Of a stretch of DNA of 64,000 nucleotides, positions 55,218-64,000 are shown in pieces. The notes beneath the pieces were generated by a model. It was not told where the DNA came from, ran no database searches, and saw nothing but the letters and a program-made list of their open reading frames with translations. Location: contig CM051458.1 in assembly GCA_028274465.1 (NCBI GenBank), positions 73,533,766-73,597,765 on the forward strand, in the 5' to 3' direction. Made by a program: the position numbers and the translations under genes. The stretch's first letter is position 1. Each line of letters starts with the position of its first letter. The stretch is from Plantago ovata. Taxonomy: Eukaryota > Streptophyta > Magnoliopsida > Lamiales > Plantaginaceae.

Positions 55218-57296
55218 TGTAAGAAAATACGGTCAGAGTTACCCCTAGGGTACGCAGCGGAATTTCAAAAATTTTCTTAACATACAGGTTAATTGATTAT
55301 CTATATGCCGTATATATTTAAACACGTCAATTAGAAGACTAACCTTACTTCCAAAGCAAGCACAGCTTCCAAGTCTTCGTAATAATCCGGTGTATCTTCT
55401 TCTTCGTCGAAGTCGAAGATATCTGCAATACTCTGATTATCTGCAAGACTATAAGAGTTAGTTTCCAGCTCCTAGAACCTCAACCTTGGTATCCACGGAT
55501 GAACAGCCTATCGGAAGAATGCTAGGATATTCTTTGTGTGACCAAGAAGATGGGGCGGCGATTTTCCTGCGGCCAGAGGGGTGGCGCGCGCGGCTTATAG
55601 AGGAGGGGGAGAGCTTTTATTTTCTCTAAGAAAGGTAGAATAATTCTCTAAGAATTTTATTTTTGATACTGAAAAAGCTCTCTAATGACTTACTTATATA
55701 GTAGTCAATAGAAGCCTAAAGCATAAGCAATTAGACTTCATAAAGGAATAAGAATCTAATTCTTATCGCACTAGGAAACCAATTTCAAGTCTAGATTCAT
55801 TCCCAATTAAATTAAAACTCAATCAGAAAAATCTAACTTATTCCTTGTACTTCTAATAGAGGAAGGAGTCGAACTCCTTCCCCTACTCAGCTCGCGCGCG
55901 CACGTCCTACGGGAGATAGGTGGGTCCCAATTTTTGGACCCACTTATAGTTCGAAGGAAATTCAAACTCCAAGTAGATTTTGCCCATGTGCATATGTTAA
56001 TTCTAAATTAACATATCCTTTCAAATCAAACCTCTATTATATTTCTAAAATATATTCTTTAATTGTATTTACATAAAATACAATTAATTAGCCAATTCAA
56101 TTAATAATTCCAAATCATTAATTGAGCCACTAAATATTATAATTAATTCCAAATCAATTATAATCCATTAATCACAATTAATTCCAAATCAATTGCGATT
56201 CCATCTTCAAGGATATTCTGATAAGCTGAATCACCACATAGTGTGACCCATAGGGCCTCATTGTATTAAGCAAGTTATAGACTAGGCAAAATGGAAGTCC
56301 TAGACGGTTCCATTTGCAATATTAATACATGAGGACGTTTGAGAGGTTTCTCAAAGCAAACCCTTTCATTGCGAAGTTTGTTGCGCTCAACGCGGCGATG
56401 GTAACGTCCCTTCATCTGACTGACCCGAATGCATCTAGGATCGATGATGTGTCTATCCCAATAATACATCCACGGGTGTCTCAGGGAGTTGCTTGGTTAC
56501 TAAGATATACTTATGACCATCATAATATATCGATGCACTGGCCAGTGACTTTACCAACACAACTATGAAGACTATGAGCAGTACTCTCCTGTGCTACACA
56601 TGAGAGATGAATCCTTCACAGAACCACTTATCATCCCCATTTGTATGTAGCCATAATCCTGGATCGTGTCTTAGGTCAACTGCTTATTCAGAGCTGACAT
56701 CGACGGGTCCACCAAGGATATGGGGCAACAAATGTGATGATAAAGTCCTGTAAGTCCAAAGGACGACTGGCATCACTTCGACAACTTACCGGTTCTCATA
56801 GAAACTTTGGTGTAGAGTATACATCGATGGGAGTGTCCGGTGGGTACTTCCATTGTTCGGTAATCATCCTTCGAACAACTATGCGCAGTTATGGGAACGT
56901 TTCTTGATTGTCCAACAATCCGTTCCGTGGGATCGGCTCACAGTTGCTCCAACAAGTATAACCTCCACGCATACTACTCTCAGCTGGTTCATTCAGACCC
57001 CTACATCCGACATGAACCTCGACTAGGGAGAGTTTGTGATAGATGATAACTCACATAGCTCCCACTATCTGTGTGATCGGTCATCTATCCGAGGGGACAT
57101 GTTTAATATCAATCCAGACACAAATACAGATATGACATGCTGCATGCCTGGTGTAATATAAATATGAAAGAGATACTCAATAGTCAAACAACAAACATAT
57201 ATTATATTACGTTGACCAGTGTAATAGTACATATATGCCCTCTATAAGGGTTGCATGCCCTTAATAAGGACTGTCTCTAGGACATATACACTATTA
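55218..57296 (-). mobile_element. Element I: solo LTR related to H (2079 bp)
   Basis: The plus strand begins TGTAAGAAAATACGG and ends ATACACTATTA. A perfect 5-bp target duplication GTCTC lies at 55213-55217 and 57297-57301. Near the left end it shares CGCAGCGGAATTTC with the H LTR (GCAGCGGAATTCG), and near the right end GTCTCTAGGACATATA, so it is a diverged relative with the same orientation. No internal region or ORF of its own is present. The strand is inferred from the likeness to H. Confidence 0.82.
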
Positions 57297-57301
57297 GTCT
57301 C

Positions 57302-57320
57302 TAGGACATATATACTTTCA
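57302..57320 (-). repeat. Element H 5' LTR, last 19 bases
   Basis: TAGGACATATATACTTTCA, the outer end of the H LTR, followed by the target duplication GAAAC at 57321. Confidence 0.88.
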
Positions 57321-58263
57321 GAAACAACAACTATTGAAGAACCAGTTGCTGAGACTGCAACTGTTCAAAATCATGTGTTTGCTAAAACTCACCAAGAAGC
57401 ATCATTCGACGACGCATCTCATGATGCTGAGAATGCAAGACCTAGTTCACCGGTCCAAGCAACCACTTCAATAGAAAAGATCCAACTGGTACTGACTGAT
57501 CTAAGCAAGCAAATGGATATGGAGATTGATGATAACTCCAACAAGTCAGTAGATCTTTCCATGACAAGTAGTGAACTAAGAGGTCTTGCTGCTTTTGTTC
57601 AACTTGTCCGATCAGGGACAAGGGAGATTGCTGATACTACACAGCTTTCTCATTTAGAGCAAGAAAAGAAGTTTGCTGAAGATTTGGTCCCAGATAATGA
57701 AGAAGCAAACAATACTGAAAGGACTAAGTCGCCACCTGTCATTCTTCAGCAGGTAGTTAACTCAGAAATAGGCAAAACTTCTTTATCTGATACTTTATCA
57801 TTAGCTAATACTATTATTTCTTTACAGATTTCTCAAGATACAAGTCAGAAGAGTGCTGAAACTTCTGCACCAGAATCTATAACTCCTGCTCAGCCGGTAG
57901 ATGCAAATTTTTGTAATTTTACTAAGTTCAAAAACTTAGTACTTGTATCTAACAAAGTGTTATTTCAGGATGAACAAAAACAAGGATGCTGCTACAGCTC
58001 TTGTTGAATTGGAAGTAGTACCTGCACAACCAAGTGTGCAACATGAGCTTGCTCAGAACCAACAGGTATTTCATGATACAGTTTTAGACTCTAAAACTAC
58101 TTTCCAAAACATTCCTGAAACTAACTTTACTTTTATTCAGGCTCAAAAGGAGATAAAAGGAGCAGTTCTCATCACAGAAGTCCATGAAGTTAGTTCAGAT
58201 GAACTCTACTCAAACTTCAAGAAAAATACTTTGACTAGAGTTGCTAAATCTGTCAGCAACTGA
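57321..58263 (+). pseudogene. Element A ORF3, second part
   Basis: Continues the gene cut at 45153. It runs to 58007 in one frame, then to 58263 in another (57943-58263), the shift lying near 57975-58000. It reads Glu/Ala/Thr-rich, low-complexity protein with a conserved VQLVLTDLSKQMDMEI-like helix. Three intron-like GT-AG segments lie at 57753-57827, 57897-57968 and 58066-58140. It ends VAKSVSN and TGA (58261-58263), five codons before the in-frame ORF4 ATG. Confidence 0.83.
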
Positions 58264-58278
58264 CAAAGGTACAGAAGA

Positions 58279-60929
58279 ATGGACTTTTCAGATCTTCACA
58301 TCCATCTCTCCAATGAAAAGAAGAGAAACTCTCTCATTAAGCTTGAGACTTTCATACACTCTATCCTTCCTGAAGAGCTATCATATTCTCAGCAAATGAA
58401 TGCTAATCTGGTTTTCACAATCATAGAAAATATGAAATCCAAGTTTAAGAGTGCCTCTCCAACTGAACAAGTTGTCATGCTCAAAGGCTCCTTTGTGCCG
58501 GTGGTGGCTGATCCCCACAAAATCAATGAGGAAGAAGAGGTGACAAGTCAGACTATGTACAAACATCTCGAGTTAGTGATTCTAACTGATGATGATGAAG
58601 AAGAGTAGGATGAGAATGTCCCCGAAGATTCTAGTGATGATGAATCAAAAGATTCAAAGGACACTAAGGACGAAGATGATCACAATCAAGGTCCTGGTGC
58701 AGATAAACTGTCAGTTGCTAATCAAGAAGATCAAGAACATGTTGAAACCCAAGAAGCTGAACAATCTCCCAGCAAGCAACATGAATCTGCTTCAACTCCT
58801 GCTGACCAATCCACTCCAGCAACTGAGCAAGTTGCTGAGACTGAAGAAGAATATGCCAGAAAGCGGGCTGAAATGCCTAAAGGAAAAGCAAAGCTTTCTG
58901 ATGCCGAGATAATTTTACTCGAAGCTCAAGTCACTGATCCAAACCATGAGGAAGATGAAATCTTCGATGAAGATTATCAAAGAGCAATGAAGAATAGTCT
59001 ACAGATTCATGTAGCTAGCACTCAACACTTGGATGTTTCTCAATCTTCAGGAGTGAATAATTTGGAAGAATCCTCCCTTCCACCTACTACTGGTGAAACT
59101 CCAGTTGTTGAGTCTCAAGAGTTGCTCTCAGCAACCACTCAACCAAACGAATCTGAGGCAAAAGACCTAGGAGTCAAGGTTGTTGGCCTTGACGAACCTG
59201 ATGAGGAAGAAGACTTGTCAGATCTCTCAGCACATGAGGAAGAAAAAGAAAAGAAAAAGTGGTAGAAATTCCTCAAGCATCCATCAATTCTGATGAAGGA
59301 GATGAGGAAAAAAGCCGGTTGCTGAGAAATGATGACCAATTTTCCAGAGAGCTCAAAGCTCACTCACTTACTCCCTCTATAATGCCTTTCCCAAACGTTG
59401 AGGAATTCACTCCAAGAATCATGGCACTAATGGCTGTTCACACAGCATGCCAAGAAGAGGATGATGCACTGCTTGCTGAAATTCCACTCAACATCGAAAA
59501 GATACTGAGTATTGTGCTGAAACGCACTACTACTCTTACTATAGCTCAGAAAGACATAAGTCTACATCACAAGAGCTATGAAGATGATGTCAGCAAAGCA
59601 CTAAAACTTGCCAAAAGTGCATTAACAAAGGCTCAGGCAATTATGGAAGAAAAGGTTAACAATGAGCAACGACATGAGGAGAATTTGGCCTTTATCAAAG
59701 AAGAATTGTCTAAGCTTACAACTGATCAACAAGACATGATTCATAAGTACAACAGCCTTCATACTCTTGCTAAAAATTGCAACGAGTTTTTCTCTGCTCA
59801 CATCAAACCGATGTTGCATTCCATGTCTAAGGGGGAAGATACATAGAAAAAGTCATCAAAAGACAAATCATCTACTACTCCCTCTCCAGCTCTACTGAAA
59901 CTGCATGGACCGCCACCCAGAGAAGCTCTTGCTGACACTGAGCAAAGTTCTAAGAGAAAAGATGAAACAGATTCTGAAAGGAGTTCAGCAAATCCAGAAA
60001 GGAGAAGAACAACTGCTGATACTTCAAAAAACTGTCAACCTGAGAGTCATCAAGGAAATAATAATGATGACGATGATGATGACATAACTATTGCTCAGGT
60101 TATCAAAGAAAAACCCATCAATGCCTTAACTCAATCTGGTAACACAAAATTGCTATCCTCCGGTTCTTCAACAAAGAACAAAGATAGTAATTCAAAGCAA
60201 ATAAGAAGGCAAAGAAGGGCCACAGAACAAGAGTCTAACGGAAGAAAAGCTCGAAAAGCTGTTGGCTTGGGTGTACAATACACCAAAACAAGCAACAAAG
60301 ACACTACTCAAAGTGTAATCCGAAAAAGACAAGGCTTTTTCATTCTAAAGCTTGAAGATCTCCTTGCAAATGATCACTTCCCAAGACCAGTCCTTGAACA
60401 AATGGATAAATGGAATGTGATTAAGGTTGCATCCAAAGAAAGAGATCCTTGTCCATTGGATACCTTTGATGACAGAAAACTTTGGCTTGACGCTGAGGTT
60501 AAAACAAGAAGGATGGCTTTGTCAAAGAACTTAAGGGACACGCCACCTTATTTCAAGCCAATAGAAGTCACTCATTACTATGATGATTGGCTTAAAAAGG
60601 CAAAACCAAAGATGATGGTGACTCCATATGAGCTCTTCTATCTGACAAAAGAAGATGCTGATGAAGACTTTAGATATCTTGAGAAAATCTATAAGAAGTA
60701 CAATCTAAGTGATCTCCAAATCCAACATGCGAGCTGCTGGGGACTTCACATTTGGACTGAAGTTTTGAAAAAGCAAGATCCCTCAGCAGACCACAAGCTA
60801 ATTTGCAGACTTGCAAGGGATGTGGAACTTCAAGTCAGAAATCTTCTTGAAGATTATGAAGCTGACTGTGAAGAATTCCCTAAGATTGCTGATGAAAGCT
60901 TGAAGGATGTTTACCAAGATTGCTTCTAG
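58279..60929 (+). pseudogene. Element A ORF4, several breaks
   Basis: It starts MDFSDLHIHLS. A TAG at 58606-58608 interrupts an acidic Asp/Glu run. The frame resumes to 59265, shifts there, continues 59259-59846, hits a TAG, and continues through shifted pieces to a long last piece (60150-60929). The last 200 or so residues hold the conserved ILKLEDLLANDHFP, PYELFYLT and WGLHIW motifs shared with B. Overall about 880 codons in length when undamaged, by comparison with B. The function is unknown and no membrane segment is seen. Many Asp/Glu runs and a Lys/Arg-rich block precede the C-terminal domain. Confidence 0.83.
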
Positions 60930-61187
60930 ATTTTTCTCAGATAGTCTAGTCTTTACTTTTGATTGTTGTTTGCTAAGTTATCTTATGCTTTCATGTAAAA
61001 CTACTTTGAAAGATAACTTTCAGCAATCAATTGCTTTTGGTCAACTTTATTCGTTTTTATGAGTATGCAAGTTATATATGCTTTCTGTTTGATTTCTTCA
61101 TGTATAATTTGCATTACTCAACTGATTTATTCAACATCAGAAACTTATAAAAAGTTGTAATTAATTTAGCCATGGATTGCTAACATC
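60930..61187 (+). other. A 3' untranslated region
   Basis: AT-rich, matching the same positions in B and C, with ATTTAGCCATGGATTGCTAA shortly before the polypurine tract. Confidence 0.75.
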
Positions 61188-61202
61188 AAAAAGGGGGAAA
61201 TT
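61188..61202 (+). other. A polypurine tract
   Basis: AAAAAGGGGGAAATT directly before the 3' LTR. Confidence 0.92.
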
Positions 61203-62704
61203 TGTTAGGAAACTTGTAATTTTTGATGAGCAATTAACCATGCTAAGTAAAGTCCAGTAACTAGTAATCTTAAGGTCCATAGGAATTTAGAATTTTAAGT
61301 ACATTGTAAAAGAGGAACGTTTGCTGAAAGACTTAGTGTAGGTACTAGTTAGGTTCTTAAGCTTGCTGATGATGTACTTTGTTTTCACAAACAAACTATT
61401 GAAGACCTAGAACCGCTCAGAAAGTGAAAAATTCGAAGACTGAAGACTTAGAAGAATTATGAGTAAGGTATCTACAAAGGCACATGTTGCTTCAAAAAGT
61501 GAGAATTTCAGCAACAGCTTGCATAAGTGAAAATCTATGTGACAGAGTAGTTTGTCCTTGCTAAAACTGAGATCGACCACTTGCTGACAGCATATGTGAC
61601 CTCCTTGTTGAAGAGTACTTGCATTTTGGCTCCAACGTTCATATTGGAATTCGATTCAAAAGAACATTAAATGCAAAGTTAAGCACGCGAAGAACATGAA
61701 GACAAGAAGACAAATGAAGTGCGCTGCTGAAAGTACAAAAGCAAGATAGTGACATCTTAAGGTACAAAGCCTTAGAATTTGAAATTCAAACGTCTCCCTT
61801 GAGACACTATAAATAGAAGACCTTCGGCTGAGTAGAAGGGTGTGTCAACAACGTGATCAAACTCTCACTTGTGCTTTAAACACTCAAATCCTTCTCTACT
61901 CTTTACTGACTATTGATCCGTTCCAAGACTTAAGCTTGAAACAAAATCTACTTGTGAAGAAGTAGAACATTGAAAGCTAAGAAATTAGTTAAGTGTTCTT
62001 TCTTTTAAACAAGAACAAGTCTTGACACCAGAAACAACAAACTTGCTTACTGCAAAGTATTACAAGTTGTGTTTCTTTAGATTACTTGTTATAGCTGCAA
62101 AGTTATATTCAAGTCATCTCATCCCAAACCTCTCTAACTGATAAACACCCTTATTCAGGCGTGAAATTCAAGGGGAATCAACCAAGCATAGTTTTACTGA
62201 TTAAGTGTCCCAAGTTTGGTGGAGAACAAGGTCTAGTTCTCTAGTTTAGGTTGGAAACAAGGCAAGTGTGCTTTGGTTTATGAGAATCATTAGTGATAGG
62301 ATTTGTAAGGAACCTCATATCTTATCATAGTAGATTCAGTCCTAGAAAGGACAAAGTGGATTAGTTGAGAGATTACGCCACTCTCAGATACCACTATAAA
62401 AGTGTTTGTGTGATTTACTTTCCTACACTTAGTTTTCACCAAGCTACTTTGTTTTACATTGTTATTCTGTTTACTTGCTGAAACTAGTTTTCTGACAAAA
62501 GCACTTATTGTAAAAGACTTCCGCACTTCTGTTCTTAAGTATGAGCTGAAAGGTAATAAGCACTTGCTGAAAAAGTTAAGTATCAGCAAACTCATTACTG
62601 AAAAGTAATAAGTACTTGCTGAGAAAGTTTTAAACGACGAAAAGTTTGAAAAGACTATTCACGCCCCCCCTCTAGTCTTTTCTTGTTGTTTAAAGGGACC
62701 AACA
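61203..62704 (+). repeat. Element A 3' LTR (1502 bp)
   Basis: TGTTAGGAAACTTG...GGGACCAACA, matching 11528-13008. It keeps a 27-base stretch around 61450-61480 missing or changed in the 5' LTR. TATA box 61808-61815; poly-C-loop hairpin 62648-62682. Confidence 0.93.
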
Positions 62705-63029
62705 TTTTTACGCACTGAACTTACAAGCGTATGTGTCTTTCATTACATGTTTGACCCCATTGTACCACCAACCATTTCATCTATTGATACAAAACTCGTT
62801 CAAGATGCTTCTTAGTCTTGTTTGTGTTAAAGTTTACAAACTTTGTTTCCCAAACTCCTTTCCAAACGGATTCGTTGACTGAATTACATACAAAGAAACC
62901 AAGCAAAGCCACATTCGGTCCCGAGATAACGACATTCGAGGACAACTTACCATTGCACTAATCTTTGTGTAGTTTTGAGTGTTCTTTGGCTTTTTTAAAG
63001 AAATATTAATTATGATTCTAACGACATCA
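62705..63029 (+). repeat. F solo LTR, second segment
   Basis: The rest of LTR F after element A. It ends ACGACATCA at 63029 and is followed by the target duplication CGGGG. Confidence 0.85.
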
Positions 63030-63034
63030 CGGGG

Positions 63035-64000
63035 CTCCTGAGGTAAATTCCAATTCCTTCGGACCTTCTGCAAGACGAACCATCTACTGGTAAAATCCAA
63101 ACATCTCCATGATCTTTTGGTTCTTACGGATTGGGAACAATGATTTCTTGGACTGGTTCCTCTGGACCCTTGGATTTTTCCTTCAGACCTTTTGTTGTTT
63201 CCTCCGGACCTTCCGTTACGGGTTTTGGTCCTTGGACAATGATATGAGAATTTGCTTCTTCCATGTCCACATCGTTGAGAAGTAACATGTGACTGGGGGT
63301 ATACACTTCCTTTCGGTCGTTGGTCTCAGGACGATAGAGCATAGCGTCTTCGGCATTGGACATGTCAATTTCCCTACCAGCTTGAATTAGTTCCTTGAAT
63401 CCTCTCAACGCCGCTTCTAGGGCCTTGAAATGTTCGCTGAATTGTGGTCCTTGGGAGTCGATCATCATAGCTGAATCAGATTGTCCTTCCTTTGGGTCGA
63501 CGTCCATAGGGTCCTTGGCGGGGGACTCCGCCAAGAAATCCTCTAGGACTTGAGCCTTTTTGGCTAATCGAGCTTGGTAGTCAATGTAGAACTCACTAAG
63601 CTCGATCGCCCATTTTACTTGTCTTCCGCTCATTTTCGGTCGCCCTAGGACTTGTTTGAGAGGCTGGCTTGTTAGGACAATCAACTTATGTGCACCAAAA
63701 TATGGTTTGAGCCTCCTTGCGGTGTAGACCAAGGCAAACGACAATGTCTCAATGTCCAAGTACTTTGTCTCTGCACCTGTGAGTGCCTTGCTCAGATAGT
63801 AAATCGGCGTATGATAATTCCCTTGGATCCATACTAGGACGGAACTTATCGCCTCCGGAGTGGGTCGCAAGGTACAAGTATACTGTATAATGGTTCTCCG
63901 TCCACCGGCTTGGATAGCAAAGGTGGCGACAACAAGTACTGCTTTAGTTTTTCAAAAGACTCTTCACATTCCTCTGTCCACTCGAACTGATTACTCTTCC
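63035..64000 (-). pseudogene. pol: Element E, proximal part: Tat-type RT end, RNase H and start of archaeal RNase H
   Basis: Reading leftward from 64000: an RT-connection piece (EECEESFEKLKQYL, near 63950), a frameshift near 63870, then an open 248-codon frame (63124-63870) with a gypsy RNase H (YYLSKAL, ARRLKPYFGAHK, KWAIELSEFYIDYQ) ending ALEDFLAES-like (VLEDFLAES). Then, in another frame at about 63040-63120, the start of an archaeal-type RNase H (VDGSS followed by GIGIYLRSP). F interrupts the gene there. The rest is at 9340-10423. The gene continues beyond the window. Confidence 0.88.

Larger units (their letters stand above)
45154..57320 (-). mobile_element. Element H: decayed Ty1/copia element with 2-kb LTRs
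   Basis: Left LTR 45154-47165, internal region 47166-53279, right LTR 53280-55217 plus 57302-57320 (split by solo LTR I). A perfect 5-bp target duplication GAAAC lies at 45149-45153 and 57321-57325. The primer site (53267-53278) shows that it runs on the minus strand. The internal region has no long ORF; only an RNase H remnant near 47240-47390 is recognisable. Confidence 0.9.
11528..62704 (+). mobile_element. Element A: Sirevirus-like Ty1/copia element (host of B and H)
   Basis: Order on the plus strand: 5' LTR 11528-13008, primer site, gag start, [B inserted, with loss of about 4.4 kb], pol end 41923-42656, spacer, ORF3 start, [H inserted], ORF3 end, ORF4, polypurine tract, 3' LTR 61203-62704. 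TTTAC lies directly before the left end (11523-11527) and again two bases after the right end (62707-62711). This may be the target duplication with two extra T at the junction. All genes are broken. Confidence 0.9.
10424..63029 (+). mobile_element. Element F: solo LTR, Athila-like (interrupted by A)
   Basis: The pieces 10424-11527 and 62705-63029 make one LTR of about 1.43 kb. The ends are TGAGG...ATCA. A perfect 5-bp target duplication CGGGG flanks it at 10419-10423 and 63030-63034 inside the E pol gene. No internal region of its own is present, so it is a solo LTR made by LTR-LTR recombination. Its body shares blocks with the D/G LTRs (for example ATGAGTAGCTAAA followed by GTTGGTG), so it belongs to the same broad Athila class. 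Confidence 0.88.

Noticed and set aside
56329-56568. 79-codon frame in solo LTR I
   Set aside because: Isolated short frame within an LTR, with overlapping antisense frames; no support.

Overview
The window is a block of nested LTR retrotransposons from a plant nuclear genome. The plant origin rests on the element classes: Athila-type and Tat-type Ty3/gypsy elements, and Ty1/copia elements resembling Sirevirus/Maximus with tRNA-Met-type primer sites. The species cannot be told from this sequence, though the families fit a eudicot best. I found no host protein gene, no rRNA, no canonical tRNA gene and no CRISPR array. Almost all 64 kb is explained by nine elements, called A to I here.

Nesting, oldest host first. 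E is a Tat-type gypsy pol relic on the minus strand, at 9340-10423 and 63035-64000 (running off the window). D, an Athila-type gypsy element on the minus strand (1-9339), inserted in the E integrase. F, a solo Athila-like LTR (10424-63029, interrupted, target duplication CGGGG), inserted in the E archaeal-type RNase H domain. A, a copia element on the plus strand (11528-62704), inserted in F. Two elements then inserted in A: B (copia, minus, 13741-41922), which sits where about 4.4 kb of A gag-pol is missing, and H (copia, minus, 45154-57320, target duplication GAAAC). G, a solo LTR of the D family (plus, 17419-30293), inserted in B. C, a copia element of the same family as A and B (plus, 17811-29425, target duplication GCCCC), inserted in G. 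I, a solo LTR distantly related to H (55218-57296, target duplication GTCTC), inserted in the right LTR of H.

A, B and C share one layout: LTR of about 1.5-1.65 kb, primer site, gag with a CCHC knuckle and coiled coil, pol (protease, integrase, reverse transcriptase, RNase H), a spacer of about 0.9 kb, and then (in A and B) a post-pol coding region longer than pol itself (ORF3 plus ORF4). B keeps an open 1130-codon pol frame; its gag and post-pol genes are broken. D keeps an open 1284-codon pol with all catalytic residues but has a ruined gag.

The most interesting structure is in the A/B/C family. The pol-ORF3 spacer carries eight short stem-loops in the same order in all three copies, with compensatory base changes in the stems. 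It is followed by a conserved TATA box and leader in front of ORF3, which suggests a separately transcribed accessory gene module. ORF3 holds three in-frame GT-AG intron-like segments (75, 72 and 75 nt) conserved in A and B, and an in-frame UGA conserved in A and B separates ORF3 from ORF4. The Athila-type LTRs carry GC-rich hairpins directly upstream of their TATA boxes, and the LTR of H contains a tRNA-like module with an intact B box.
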